Source: Ypsolopha sequella | Lineage: Eukaryota > Arthropoda > Insecta > Lepidoptera > Ypsolophidae | NCBI GenBank assembly: GCA_934047225.1 | Contig: OW203992.1 | Coordinates: 6,065,501-6,129,500 of the forward strand | DNA length: 64,000 nt | Reading direction: 5' to 3' | Part shown: positions 1 to 11,562 of the stretch, piece by piece | How the letters are laid out: the number at the start of each line of letters is the position of its first letter | How positions within the stretch are numbered: position 1 is the stretch's first letter | Notes under the pieces: generated by a model | What the model was told of the DNA's origin: nothing | What the model saw: the letters and a program-made list of their open reading frames with translations, nothing else | The model's database searches: none | Made by a program: the position numbers and the translations under genes

Positions 1-130
1 AATTATGCGCACGCGCGGGTCGTCGACCGGAACCAGCTATTAACAAACATGGCGCCGCTTCCGGTCCGTCACGTGACGTCACGTCGCGGTGGCAGGTGGA
101 TGAGAAATGGGGAACTGGGTCTCTGACAGA
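1..130. other. GC-rich CpG-bearing segment, possible regulatory DNA
   Basis: This stretch is clearly more GC-rich than what follows. It contains the overlapping palindromes CACGTG and TGACGTCA (E-box and CRE-like) near 69-84. An ATG at 50 opens only a 25-codon frame, so no gene is called. It could be the edge of a promoter or a diverged repeat. Confidence 0.25.
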
Positions 131-175
131 CATAAAGGGTGTCGATGATTATGTGTACGCCACTCCACCCAAAAA

Positions 176-1255
176 GTTTTTAGGGTTCCACACCACATTT
201 TGGAAAAACGGAACCCTTATAGAATCACTTTGTTATCTGTCTGTCTATCCGTCCGTGTGTTAAGGCCTTTTTACTCAGACATTAATATCAATTATAATAA
301 AGCAAGGTAGAATATAAAATTAATATTATGTTTAGCTAGCCTCATACTTTTGCGAAAAATTCTAGTTTGCAGTTTATTGGCAATAATAATAAACAGCCTT
401 TCAAAGTGTACATTCATTCATTCTCCTAAGACAGGTATATTATTTACTTAAAAGGAGACTCCAACAACTTGTAAAAACATTTATGTATAAGTTACAGTAA
501 TAAATTATTTTTCAATGCAAGTGCTCGTAAAGGCCCACTTTTTATGCATCAAAACCGAACAGAAAGTCGATTATTTTGCCCTAGGGCTTTAATATTGTTT
601 TTTTTTATTTATTCACAATGGTTGGCTAACCTGCAGCCTTTCCTATGAACCATAAATGTTATACTTTTTTTTCCACTGTTTAACGGCTCTGGATACAGTC
701 CGTTTGAGCCAATTATAATTTAAAGTTCACAAAATTATATTTTTTTTATTTCCTCACACTATGCATTGAAAAACGTAGTATGATACACGGGCGTAAAAGC
801 AATAAATTACTCGGTTACGTTTAAAACACTCGCTACGCTCGTGTTTTAAATCGTCCTCGTAATTTATTCCTTCTCGCCCTAGTAGCATAAACTACTATTG
901 TATTTTTTTTGTATTTGTATGTATTGAAACTATAATAAACATTACAATAAACATTCAATAGATCCAAATCACTGACAGATCATCAAAACCTATAGGGTTC
1001 ATCCTGGTGACCTACAAACCGGTAGGTAACTTTGAAATTTGACCCGAAGGCAGGTCTTCTAGCACAACTGAAGCAATAAATACAAAAATCATAAATTTCC
1101 AAATCTATGTGGAATAATCTTAACCAACTTAATTTTGTAGTTTCTTTTATACATAAGTTTGTAATTTTTGTAAAAAAAATTAAAGTCTACTAACGTATTT
1201 GTTGAATAGTACGGAACCCCTTAGAGCGTGAGTCCTACTTGCACTTGACTGTTTT
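176..1255 (+). repeat. AGGGTTCC...TTGACTG(T)n interspersed repeat, split by a later insertion
   Basis: The left end (AGGGTTCCACA, then AAACGGAACCCTTAT and a (CTGT/CCGT) run) and the right end (GTACGGAACCCC, then GTCCTACTTGCACTTGACTGTTTTT) match the two ends of a repeat seen complete at 29427-30255 and 39224-39538. The middle, about 508-899, is an unrelated foldback element, so the older repeat was interrupted. Joining both halves into one insertion is inference from order and orientation. A related right end lies at 21300-21605. Confidence 0.55.
508..899 (+). repeat. Foldback/HINE-like repeat family, copy A
   Basis: First of seven copies. The family starts with TTTTTCAATGCA, carries CCCTAGGGC early on, then an inverted match to its own start (CACACTATGCATTGAAAAA), then a hairpin around AAAACACTCGCTACGCTCGTGTTTT, and ends GTAGCATAAACTACTATT. 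It is about 390 bp with no coding capacity. The start motif that reappears inverted inside the element, plus a terminal stem-loop, resembles non-autonomous Helentron/HINE elements. That class is an inference. Confidence 0.75.
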
Positions 1256-2455
1256 TTTTTTTCTAGTTGGTAAGGGCTTATCGATGTACGCTAGCGTGGC
1301 ATTAATTGTGGACACTTTAAACAAATTTAATAATAATAATACATTTTGCTACATATTCATAAATTTAATGCTTTTTGCATTCATTAATGTTTTTTTTTCC
1401 TGTAAATTGTCTATATTTTGTATTTTAATCAATGTGTAACATAATTTAGTTCTTACTGTTATTTGTAACACAGCTCCATTAAAAAAAAAGAAAAATTGCA
1501 AATATAATATGCTTTAATTTTACACATTTCAGTACCAATTTTTGTCATTTGTTGGAAATCCTTAATTTCGAGCACCTATATTTAGAGCACTGCTTCCATG
1601 GAGTGCACATAAGGCACCTGAGATCCTCTGCCACGATCAACACCAAAAAACGCAAATCTTGAAATTGTTTGAAGTTAGTTAATTTATGAAGAAAACCAAT
1701 TATATTTTAAAGAATTGAAATAATATCACATTTCCAAAAAAGTAAACAGCATAATCTAGGTAGTATAAGAATAAAAACCAGAATGCCTTCGAAAATACGC
1801 ATTTTAAGGTAAAATTTGCAATAAATCGGAATTGTACACTAAACCAGGAATTTCATGCTCCAATATTCTAGAGTATAAAAGAGGTATATCTTTGATTCTA
1901 GGACAGAAGAAAAGTACAAATGATTTCAGTTGCATCAGATCATAGACTTAGTCTATGATCAGATTCATCAGAGATATTATTAAAACTATTACGAGTCATT
2001 TAAAAAACGTAACAAAAAAACAAAGTTGAAATTCTATATAATAGAAATGGTTCCACATTATTTCATTTTATATTTGCCTACTTTATATTTTTTTTCATTG
2101 AAACTCGTCTCCTTTCAGTCGAGTTACGGGGGCGACACCTGAAACCTGTCTGTCATACATGTCACGATGTGACGCAAGTGTGAAAGAAGACCACCGCAGT
2201 TTTCGAATGTAATCCGGTTAGAAGTGGGTGCTAATGACACTTCTGCGAGTACCGAAAAAACCATTAAGGCAATATGTAAAAGTTTTAGCGTCCCTGTTAC
2301 TCCATATGCGAAAAAACCCTCAGTGCGAGAGGGACGGACTCGTGGAAAAGTAGCAAAAAGTCAGTTTTTTTTTAATATAAAATGTACTAAAGTTGCTAGC
2401 AAAATTTCGTTTGACCAGCCCCCCTATTCTGTATCTTTTGTTGCCAACTGAACTA
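1256..2455. other. No supported gene; AT-rich DNA with one short palindrome
   Basis: I see no coding signal. A perfect 10-bp-arm palindrome around GATCATAGAC/TTA/GTCTATGATC lies at 1938-1960. An open frame at 2224-2451 has no recognisable motif and is probably chance. Confidence 0.4.
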
Positions 2456-2660
2456 GGTGCCTATCATCAAAAACATAGATAAAACCTGAAATTTCAAAAT
2501 TGCCTTTAGTGGTTATTGAACTATTAACAATCTGTGTCGTCACTTAAAGTGCGAACATATTCTTAGGAAATCGGAATTCGATAGTATATCTATGTTTTTG
2601 ATGATAGACACCCAGTCCAGAAGGCAACTTGAGATACATAATAGGCCCGCAGGTCTTAGA
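2456..2660 (+). repeat. Two-copy repeat bounded by GCCTATCATCAAAAACATAGAT, copy 1
   Basis: This matches 56677-57020 over most of its length: the CATAGATAAA start, TGTGTCGTCACTT, GTGCGAACATAT, AATCGGAATTCGATAG, and the end CACCCAGT followed by ACATAATAGGCCC. The end ATCTATGTTTTTGATGATAG is the inverse of its start, so this is a MITE-like element with terminal inverted repeats. This copy lacks the hairpin present inside the other copy. Confidence 0.6.
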
Positions 2661-3583
2661 TATCTACTGTTAAAACCCATCTAATAAAATATAATTGCTG
2701 TCCATACGTCGTCGTACCGAATTGTCAAACCAGGAAAAATGGTGTCGAAAAAGACCTCATTTCAATAAATATTTTTATCATGCCGAATTTCTCTAAGCGC
2801 GTTTCTGTTTAACAGATCCCTAGAAAAAGATTCCAAAAACAATATACTATTTTATCAAAATAATATATTCTTTACTGAAGTACAAATGCAAGTTCTAAAA
2901 GTGTCGATTTTTTTTTTCCGTAACACCTTGAAGGTCAAATAGACTACGGGCGTACCGTGTGTAACCCTATGTAACGAGTAACAAGATGTGACCAATACGG
3001 AGATGTGTAGAAAAAAAACTGCATCGGCTAGGGGCAACCTAGAGCATTTTATACAGTCAGCAAAAACAAAATGCTCCAGGTTGAACTCAGACAACCCTAT
3101 TTGTTTTGATGTGGTTATTTTTCTACACAACTACAAATTTGTCCCATCTTGTTACTCTATATCAAGGCCGGCCAAACACAGGCACACGGGCCACGAAGTG
3201 GCCCGCCAAGGCATTTTAATTTGCCCGCCAGCACTTCGGTCGGCCGGCTAGCCTACAAATTACTATCAGAAAAACCACTTCACAGCTCACATTATATAAA
3301 AAGAAATATATTATTTCATTTCATTTACAAATAAAGTAAATTAAAGCATATTTTATCTTTTTTGTGAATAAATTACCTTATTAATGTGGTAGTAGTGGTG
3401 GCCCGGCGCGCCGCCAGTCTAAGAAATTTTGCTCACCTGGAAAATCTATTGGCCAGCCTTGCTCTATAATATAGTACATAGGGTTACCGACTGTACGCAC
3501 GCTCCTGGTCTAAAAGATGAGTAGTAAAATATTTGGGATTTCTTTCATCTCTGCGTTAATACAGTGACCGAGATATTTTTATT
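2661..3583. other. No gene; diverged repeat remnants including a GGCCGGCC-rich block
   Basis: About 3165-3255 is GC-rich, with GGCCGGCC, GGGCCACGAAGTGGCCCGCC and GGTCGGCCGGCTAG. These are pieces of a degenerate GC-rich interspersed repeat. Overlapping short open frames on both strands here show no family resemblance. Confidence 0.35.
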
Positions 3584-3910
3584 ATGAAAATGAAAATGAA
3601 AATGAAAATTATTTATTGCACAACAAAGGATTTGAATACATATATGTTTAGTGGCCAGGGCCTCCTATTAGATGTTCAAAGGGACATCTGTGTTAGGAAG
3701 ACCTGCTCTTCCATAGGACCATCTACATTTAAGTTGCGCTTAACATATAAAATTTGTACAAAAGTTTGAAATTAAGAGTGTGTGTATGTGTGTATGAGAG
3801 AGGGTGTGTAAGTGTGTGTGGGTGTGATGTATCTTAATATACCTATCTATTACATTTCAAGTAGTTTTTCAATAGAAAATAGTACTTGTACATATACATG
3901 TACAAGTACT
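3584..3910. repeat. Simple repeats and a 13-bp-arm palindrome
   Basis: (GAAAAT)n lies at 3586-3609 and a GT/GA-rich tract at 3778-3830. At 3881-3910, AGTACTTGTACAT, a 4-base loop and its exact complement form a hairpin. The sequence between the two simple tracts looks like LINE 3' untranslated DNA, but I cannot place it. Confidence 0.5.
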
Positions 3911-4069
3911 GTACAACCTAAAATTTTGGCCTGTCAATGTTTGTTATATGTAACGATCGATATGACGCGATCTAAAAAAAAATCATCGACATGACATTAC
4001 TTTCCCTCGAAACCAATAATTTCAAATCAATGCTAAAGCAGAAGCACTGTGTCCAATAGGTATTGTATT

Positions 4070-4984
4070 TTTTGTTAATAGTTTTCTTTTCTTTAAGATG
4101 TGGCCGGCCTTTGTATGTAATGTGACCATGTGAAATATTTGGCTGTAATAAAAACATTTTATTTATTTATTTATTATTATTACACTTTATTTTATTTATA
4201 AAAGACTAGCTTATGCTAGCGGCTTCGTTCGTGTGGAAGTGTCTTTGAATTATTGACAGTTTTCGGCTTGGCAGTTATTTAAGAAACTTATTTCCGTCCA
4301 GACACCCAATTCTGTCGCATCAGATTATTCCTAAAAAAAAAATATCTAATCAAGGTTTCCATTTAAAAATCTATAATAACAAACCCATATATTGGGTCTT
4401 CAAGCCCTGTAATTACGGGCTATTAATATCACATTTGATCGGATTGATACGGATCTACAAGCACACTGCGCTTGCGCCGCGTAAGGTCAGGAAATAGACG
4501 GAATGCATAATTTTTCACCTCACGTCAGTTTATGAAACACCATCAACAAACTTTATTTTTAACATGAAATAACGCCTGCACAAAACTAGTCTTTAGGCCT
4601 AGTTAATAAGATTGAAAATCAAGAGACCCAGCTACAAGCAACTAACGTTGGCGTAAGTTAGTTGTTGGTTTTCCAGTAGCAGCTATTCTTACCGCCGAAT
4701 TCACAAACGCCACTTGGTTAGGTTAGGTTAGGCGACATGTAAAAAACAATACGGGTGCTTCTTTTCTGTGTATTTCATGAAATACACGAAAAATTTTAAT
4801 ACATTTCTGGTATATGCATTTTGACTATATAATCTAGGGTTTTGTTTTTGGAAAACATGTTTGTATACATTTTCCTCGATAGAAATAATTGTTGAAATAA
4901 GATCTTCAACACACGTTTTCTCCTCGTTTGACGAATAGAAACCATGTACAGAACTCAATTATCTTTTAATAAATGGGTTTCAAC
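4070..4984. other. LINE-like 3' end and otherwise unassigned DNA; short TTAGG-type run
   Basis: About 4070-4180 ends in GTAATAAAAACATTTTATTTATTTATTT, typical of a non-LTR element 3' end. At 4716-4732 GGTTA is repeated three times, the insect telomere motif (TTAGG)n, but far too short to be a telomere. 4200-4240 contains AGCGGCTTCGTTCGTG, a worn GGCTTCGCCCG repeat end. No gene was recognised. Confidence 0.35.
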
Positions 4985-5220
4985 CAGCGGCGGCGTTAGG
5001 GTAGGGCGTGGTTGGGCGACCGCCCAGGGCACCAGACATCAAGGGGCGCCAGCGCCCCCTCGCCAGTATGGATCACGGGATGGCGCAGTAAAATTTTGTT
5101 AAATTATGTTAAAATAATTGGTCATGATTGAAGATTGAAATAATCTTTCTAAATAGGAAACAGTTAGGGGGCGCCGTAGAATTCTCACCCAGGGCGCCGT
5201 TAATGCTAAAACCGGCACTG
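4985..5220. mobile_element. hAT-type MITE with perfect 8-bp target duplication
   Basis: The element runs from CAGCGGCGGCGTTAGGG to GCTAAAACCGGCACTG. It is flanked on both sides by GTTTCAAC (4977-4984 and 5221-5228), a perfect 8-bp duplication. Eight-base duplications with CAG...CTG ends are typical of hAT transposons. The 236-bp body has no transposase and contains two GGGCGCC-rich blocks. It is non-autonomous and the terminal repeats are imperfect. Confidence 0.75.
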
Positions 5221-5408
5221 GTTTCAACCATATCTAGATATTTGATTTTGGAAACTAACTTTTTTCCCTTTCGCCCTCTCGCACTGCCCGTTATTTCGCT
5301 TGAAGTGACAGTGACAAAAATAAAATTCGCATAGTCTCTTAAGATTCATGCTGTGTTTAATAATCTTCTGTGAATGAAAGAGACAACAGGATGTCTAAGC
5401 AGCTCTAA

Positions 5409-5590
5409 TTTATTTATTTATTATTTATTTATTTATCAAAAACATTGCACAGGATTACAGACTAATCCAATTCACTGTACAATTAAAAAGGTAATAATAA
5501 TTAACATAAAATATTTACAGAAACATAGAAATCAACAAAAGTAACCAAGATAAGAATACATATTTTGGTCTAAGGCTTAGAATCTAAGGA
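5409..5590 (-). mobile_element. 3' end of a non-LTR retrotransposon, reverse orientation
   Basis: Begins with TTTATTTATTTATTATTTATTTATC (a reversed (TAAA)n tail), then AAAACATTGCACAGGATTACAG. The same segment recurs at 36030-36230. No coding sequence is included. Confidence 0.55.
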
Positions 5591-5664
5591 CATCGTCATT
5601 GAGCCTTCACTTTCACAGAATTTTAAGCATACCCGCACCACATCCGTCATTCTTTCAGAAAAAA

Positions 5665-6034
5665 GATCACACAGTGAAAGAACTGGGTCTAACCACGCTA
5701 CAGCGCAGACAACGCGGAGACCTCATTGAGACATATAAGATACTGACTGGGTGCTACGATGTTCAAGAACTTGACAGTCTTTTTAACATGAACGAAAACT
5801 ATCACCTCAGAGGTCACTCCCTTAAAATCATTGGAACAAAGTGTGCAAGCAACACCCGTCGACACTTTCTGCCTAACTGTGTTGTTAGTGGGTGGAATAG
5901 TCTACCAGAAGGTGTAATCAGTGCATCCACAGTGAACTCATTCAAAAATAAACTTGACAATTTTATGAAAACTAAAGTGCAGTGCAAAGCTTTTAGCTGC
6001 TTGTGTATCAAAATAATAATAATAATAATAATAA
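5665..6034 (+). pseudogene. LINE (CR1/L2-like) reverse transcriptase C-terminal fragment
   Basis: An open frame reads KELGLTTLQRRQRGDLIETY, then RGHSLKI, RRHFLPNCVVSGWNSLPEGV and NSFKNKLDNF. This is the characteristic C-terminal tail of CR1/L2-type LINE proteins (a basic 'LxxLxxRRxRGDLIxxYKIL' block, then 'R...WNSLP..V..A.SVNSFKNKLD'). No catalytic reverse transcriptase motifs remain, so it is a 5'-truncated copy. It ends at an (AAT)n tract (6017-6033), the usual tail type of that clade. The reading frame is intact over about 110 codons but cannot make a working enzyme. Confidence 0.8.
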
Positions 6035-6063
6035 CAGTGGTTCTGATACCAAGAGTGCGTTGA

Positions 6064-7580
6064 GTTTAATTCTTAAATTGGTGTAATGAACGGTTAGTGT
6101 GTCGATAAAAGGCGTACATTACTATTCTACCAAACTGATAATAATTACGTTATATGTAGCCCCATTTTGGAGTCTAAAATGTTTCGAATACTAGTCTTTT
6201 GCATAGCTCAGATCGCTAGATACAATCCGCATAGTTTATAGCATCCACTAATCAATCGCCTCTATCGTCACAGGGCGTGACCGAAACCAACAAAATAGCC
6301 CTTTGTAACCAAAATGCATACACAATGGAGTTCCGTAGGAAGTGGACAATTAGAGAGAGTGCAGTTATAAAGAACCGTGATGCAAGTTGGTACTTCCTTG
6401 TGGAAAATATACATAAAAATTAATAGGGAATAAATAATCCTAAACACATGTCAAGGTGTTTAGTACCCCCAGATAGGAAAAGTCTACAATCGTTCACAAT
6501 CTTGCTTCTTCTATATACCAAGAGCTGACGACCTCAAAGGTCGTAACTTTATCGTCAAATCAATCAATATGTATCAAACTCAGACCTCGGTACCATTTCC
6601 TTTAAACCATGGCTGTCTTAGAAACATGGTAGTCAAACATGGAAGTCTAGAAACAATATTGGTGAGGTCTAATTATTTTGGACCACTGTAAAAAAAACGC
6701 CCTTCCGGGATCCCTTTTTCCTCCCTCTCCACCAACCCGCAACCACTTCCCCAAATTCGGAAGTCTGGATACTAAATCGCAGCCTTTCCCCCGCTCCTCA
6801 TAACTACTGGACCTCTAGCGGCCAGCCAGTTAATGACTGGCTCTCAAAGTTGTTGATTGACATTTTTTTAACATTGATATTTGTGAAGATATTTAATAAA
6901 CATTTTTTTTTTGTATGAAGACAACACGTCATGGGATCTCCTGAATCCGGCCTCCTTTCAAGATGTGGTATTTTTATTATTGCAACGAATGCCCTAAACA
7001 AACTATGTGGGCAGGGATTTAAAGCCAAAAACGGTATTTTGTTTTTCTTTCTATCAATCTTAGGCTTTGTAAGTAAGCGATTTAGTTGCTTAGCTTCTAA
7101 GCAGTACTTAACATGAGTGATGTTAATTGACCGGAAAAAAAATCCGGGATATAGTGTCTATCTTGAGCTTAATTCAGGAGAATGATCGTATTACTTCTCT
7201 AAGCTACTCAATACGATTGACGTTATTTGACCAGTAAAAAAAACGGTATTTTAGTATTTGGTGTCTATCTTGAGCTTTGCATATAAGTAATTGCGGGGCT
7301 ACGTCGTCGGCAAGATTATTATCAGGCGGTGCATCTACTTCTCCATTACACATTTCTGCATATCCTTTATAATAATATAAATAAATATTGAATATTAACT
7401 TTATTGTTTATTTTTTAGGCGTTTAGTTTGTTTAAGTTTTAAGTATTTTAGTTTAATAGTTTATTTGTTAATTTATAATCGTATATAGTTTTATTTATAT
7501 TAAATTTAAACATTGCCAAGGAATTGTGAAAGATATCAATGTCATTGTTAATATCATAAAACTTTATTGTCTTTTTAAAT
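6064..7580. other. No gene; degenerate local duplication
   Basis: 7108-7275 contains two diverged copies of a block with TTGA.GTTA.TTGACC.G.AAAAAAA followed by GTGTCTATCTTGAGCTT, about 125 bp apart. The rest is unassigned. The open frames at 6804-7028 (-) and 6931-7116 (+) overlap each other and show no family features. Confidence 0.35.
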
Positions 7581-7581
7581 G

Positions 7582-7663
7582 ATTAAACTAGATAAAACAC
7601 ATTTAAATAAAACAGATGACTGATGCCTTGAATTTTATTTAAATGTGTTTTATCTAGTTTAAT
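7582..7663. repeat. Perfect 31-bp inverted repeat (hairpin)
   Basis: ATTAAACTAGATAAAACACA... at 7582-7612 is the exact reverse complement of 7633-7663, with a 20-base loop. It is a small foldback element or MITE core. No target duplication was seen. Confidence 0.75.
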
Positions 7664-8402
7664 CCTTTATAATTATAGAAGCAAATGTAAGATAAATTAA
7701 GCATTTACGTCACGTCAAGATTGACCCGACTGTTCCAGCGACAAAATATATTTTGTAGTGTCCTCCTGGCGCCCATGTTAGTTTTCCATATTAATTTCAA
7801 CCTGGTACCTCAATACACGGATAATTGGGCCATAAATTGACCCGATAAGGTTTATTTTTCCATCATGAGGAACGAAACCCTAAGACGAGACGTGAAATGT
7901 GACGAGAGAAAGGTATAATTAATTCACAGGGAGTACCTACTGAAGTCACTAGAAAGAAACTAGGTTAAGAATGCTTAGAGTGCTGGAAACTCGGAATTGT
8001 GTTAGTTTCACGATATTTTTATTCGAGTTTTTATGTTGCTTAGTTAGCATTTTAAACTTATTATGCTACGAAATGCAAATGTGTTCTTTTTTCGCAAAAC
8101 GTTGTAGGAATAATTTGTATTTAACACAAGATTCTCAGAGAGCTTATAGTTCTGCAAAGAAGTAGTAAAATCACCAGAAATATCTGATATAATATATCAT
8201 TGTCAAACCCATTTCAGTCTCAGAAAATATTCCGAATAAAATATTAAGCGCTCAAAGGAGAAAAGATAATGCTAGGTTACATTTACGTCAAGGCATGGAA
8301 TTGATATAATCTTTCATTTCTGGATAGTTGAATTTGTTAGGCAACGGCAAGGATAGAATTTTAATAAATTATCATATATGATTTTGATATAATTATATAA
8401 TA
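7664..8402. other. No gene recognised
   Basis: AT-rich, unassigned DNA. A 64-codon open frame at 7971-8165 is hydrophobic but has no supporting splice or family signal. Confidence 0.3.
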
Positions 8403-8668
8403 TACAAGGTGATTTTTTGATCATCGTCCAAATTCATACTGGTGGCTTGGTAAGTGATCAGTATCATGGTTAAATGAAAAATTTTGAGAAATTCGTCAAA
8501 TGAAATTTTGACTCCCCATAGCGATTCACTCGGAACTGCAAGTGAATTTCTATGGGAAGCCGAAATTTCATTTGACAAATTTCACAAAAATTGTTATTGA
8601 TCCAAGATACTGATCACTTATCAAGCCTCCAGTATGAATTTGGACGATGATCAAAAAGTCACTTTGTA
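8403..8668. mobile_element. TA-flanked long-TIR MITE, copy 1
   Basis: The ends read TACAAGGTGATTTTTTGATC and the near inverse ending AAAAAGTCACTTTGTA. The inverted arms extend inward through CATCGTCCAAATTCATACTGG and AAGTGATCAGTATCAT. About 265 bp, non-coding, with TA at both borders as for Tc1/mariner-type elements. Two more copies lie at 28768-28967 and 44062-44327. Confidence 0.8.
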
Positions 8669-8700
8669 TATAAAATAACAGAAATGAAAAAGAATCAAAT

Positions 8701-9060
8701 CTGAAAAATGATGTATATACCCTGAACTTTTTTACGTACAAATAGGGCTTGCATTCCGGATATCCGTATTAATCGGATCTGAAAAATGATGTATCTAACC
8801 TGAACTTTTTTACGTACAAAATGGCTTGCATTCCGGATATCCGTATTAATCGGATCTGAAAAATTATGTATATACCCTGAACTTTTTTACGTACAAATAG
8901 GGCTTGCATTCCAGATATCCGTATTAATCGGATCTGAAAAATGATGTATCTAACCTGAACTTTTTTACGTACAAAAGGGCTTGCATTCCGGATATCCGTA
9001 TTAATCGGATCTGAAAAATGATGTATCTAACCTGAACTTTTTTACGTGCAAAAGTGGGCC
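8701..9060. repeat. 77/78-bp tandem array with alternating subunits
   Basis: Units start CTGAAAAAT at 8701, 8779, 8856, 8934 and 9011 (steps of 78, 77, 78, 77). Units 1 and 3 share GTATATACCCTGAAC and ACAAATAGGGCTT. Units 2, 4 and the partial unit 5 share GTATCTAACCTGAAC. The order is therefore A-B-A-B-B', a 155-bp higher-order period. Each full unit contains CCGGATATCCG. Confidence 0.9.
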
Positions 9061-10434
9061 AAAATATATTTCGGAAATATGTTTTATATAATGTTTTAAT
9101 TAAACAAAAAATAAAATAAAATAAGTGCTCTATGTAGCAATATATATATATATATATATATTTTTTTTTTTTCAAATAATATATTTAGGAACTTTTAATA
9201 TTTACTAAATGCAGAATTCTGAGAATACGAGCGAAGCAATTTGTTTAGTATTTAGAATATAATAGAATAACAGTCGTTTATTTGTCACAAATAAATACAA
9301 TATAAAACAAAAACAAAACACACATGACAAATCGGTCTAAAGCTCGACTTATGGCTGTTTGTTAGAAACCTTTGGTCGATCTTCCGCCTTAGCCTATATT
9401 ACAAAAGGGAACACAACATCAAACAAAAAAAAAAATTGCAATAAATTTGGTGCAGTCTCGTTACAAAATATAATCAAAGAACTCCACAGAAAGAAAAACA
9501 CATTCACAACTCACATTATAGAATTAAAAAGCGTCGAAAATGAGAGTGTCTGGAAAATTTTCTTAATAAAAGTGTCAAAGAAAAGTTGAAACACAGCGGT
9601 TTGAAATGTGTAAAGAAATACACATACTATACTCAACTTGGTATTACACAATGGCTTTGCCCTAAGCTGGGTTTACAATCTTGATTTTTTAGGGTTCCGT
9701 ACTTCAGAGTAAAACAAATTAATCTTATAGGACCACTTTGTTGTACCTCCGTCAAGATAAGTTTTCTCAGGAATGAGAAGCAGTATAAAATTCCAAAGTA
9801 TTCATACTTGTTAAGATGTAGGCTTATATTATAACTCAATGTTAACAAAAGATACAGCCTTTCAAGTTACTTTTCCCGCGTTGAAAATGTAATAATTATT
9901 ATTAAAAAATAAAAACCTGAAACACTTGAATCATAGAGAGAAAATAGTTGTGAGTGATGGAAGTAATTAATTGATATACGAGTATTATAATGAATTTTCT
10001 GGAAAAAAATTGATAACGACCAAAGAACGACACTCGCCTTGATAATGCCAAAATTGTATCGGTGAAACGGTTGGCACATATTATGTCAACTCACGCGAGT
10101 TTTAATAATATTAATGCTGATATTACTGCACAGCAAATTTTGGTAGACGGGCACCAGTTGGAATGGATATAATAAAGATATCTTAGTTGTAACCATTGAC
10201 TGAATAAGCTCTTAAATATGGTTACACCTTTCGTCCAAGGGTTACACCTTTTTGTTACACGTTGTATATAATTTTTTTTTTGTTACCAAATTTTATTGTA
10301 TATAACAGTAAAATAGCAGCGAGCTGTTGCCTTGTTCTTGTTTTTGCTGCGCCCCTTCATGGCGTCACTTGTACTTTTCCCTTATGTAACATCTTTTATA
10401 CTTGTGACTTGGCAATAAATAAATGATATGATAT
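9061..10434. other. No gene; simple repeat and repeat fragments
   Basis: (TA)n lies at about 9138-9161. 9689-9760 is a left-end fragment of the AGGGTTCCGTA repeat. 10130-10200 (CACAGCAAATTTTGGTAGAC... to TTAGTTGTAAC) recurs at 11563-11637. 10275-10428 ends TTGGCAATAAATAAATGATATGATATG, a LINE-type 3' end. Confidence 0.45.
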
Positions 10435-11105
10435 GATTAAAAACAATATAATTTTAGAATTTCGAAACTGACACAGCTGACGGAAACTAAAAGAGGTTGT
10501 TTGTATGTGTCACTGCAAGCGCTCACAGACTAAATTATACTTATTTATTTATAATTAGACCATAAAATAGTTTTCAATGCATGTGCTCGTAAAGGCCCAC
10601 TTTTTATGCATCAAAACCGAACAAAAAGTCGATTATTTTGCCCTAGGGCTTTATTATTATTATTTTTTTTAATTTATTTACAATGGTTGGCTAACCTGCA
10701 GACTTTCCTGTGTACCATAGATGTTATACTTTTTTTTATACTGTTTAACGGCTCTGGATACAGTCTTTTTGAGCCAATTATAATTTAAAGTTCACAAGAT
10801 TATATTTGTTTTCATTTCCTCACACTATGCATTGAAAAACGTAGTATGATACACGGGCGTAAAAGCAATAAATTACTCGGTTACGTTTAAAACACTCGCT
10901 ACGCTCGTGTTTTAAATCGTCCTCGTAATTTATTCCTTTGCGCCCTTGAAGCATAAACTACTATTTTATTCTGTGTGGATTACGACTCAGTTGACTTATA
11001 ATTTGACGCAGTAGTTCATTTAACATATTATAGTTATAATACAATATAACAGATGCGAGTTCCATAGTTATTGTTATATGAGGGTAGTTTGTATGTCGGT
11101 AAGTT
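10435..11105 (+). repeat. Host repeat carrying foldback copy B
   Basis: The flanks 10435-10569 and 10967-11105 match 18655-18773 and 19172-19250 plus 19608-19660. Shared landmarks are AACTGACACAGCTGACGGAAA, AAATTATACTTATTTA, TGTGTGGATTACGACTCAGT and TAGTTATTGTTATATGAGG. The two loci are paralogous copies of one older repeat, each interrupted by the foldback family at the same place. Confidence 0.7.
10570..10966 (+). repeat. Foldback/HINE-like repeat family, copy B
   Basis: Full-length copy from TTTTCAATGCATGTGC to GCATAAACTACTATT. It sits inside an older repeat at the position where copy D sits in the opposite orientation. Confidence 0.8.
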
Positions 11106-11122
11106 CGTCAATTTACGATTAA

Positions 11123-11544
11123 GGCGCTCTTATCCCAAAATCAGTAATTTCAAAGTCAAATATAACTTTCAAATATCGTCTAAAACTTCCAAAAAAAATA
11201 CGCAATATAGTTCGAACCTTTATCTAGGTCTTCCACGCATGTGTTACACGATCAGATAAACTTTGCTCGATAGAAATAATTCACGAACAAAGCATGTAAT
11301 AATACCTTTCAAATCATGCCATTTCCATATTTCCACTCTTTTATTAACGAAACATATCTGGTAATATTGCTCTTTAAATTTTCTAGGTCGACCACGTAAG
11401 TGGGTTTTAATAAACATATCCCTTATTTTTAAACAATTTAAAAACCGATAAAAACAACGAAAAAGTACAAAAGTGTGGCTATTTTCTTTACTCCTTACAC
11501 GTAAAGAAAAAGACAGAGAGTCACTCTTCTGGGATAAGAGCGCC
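11123..11544. mobile_element. TTAA-flanked MITE
   Basis: GGCGCTCTTATCCCA at the left end is matched by TGGGATAAGAGCGCC at the right end. Both are directly flanked by TTAA (11119-11122 and 11545-11548). TTAA target duplication is the hallmark of piggyBac-type transposition. The 422-bp body has no transposase. The terminal repeats are short but perfect over 14-15 bases. Confidence 0.75.
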
Positions 11545-11562
11545 TTAATGTTATATGCAGAT

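Noticed and set aside
1..130. Host gene 5' exon starting at ATG 50
   Set aside because: The frame stops after 25 codons with no clear splice donor. It is kept only as a GC-rich segment.
8701..9060. Tandem array considered as a CRISPR array
   Set aside because: Units are contiguous and near-identical throughout with no variable spacers, and the genome is clearly eukaryotic.
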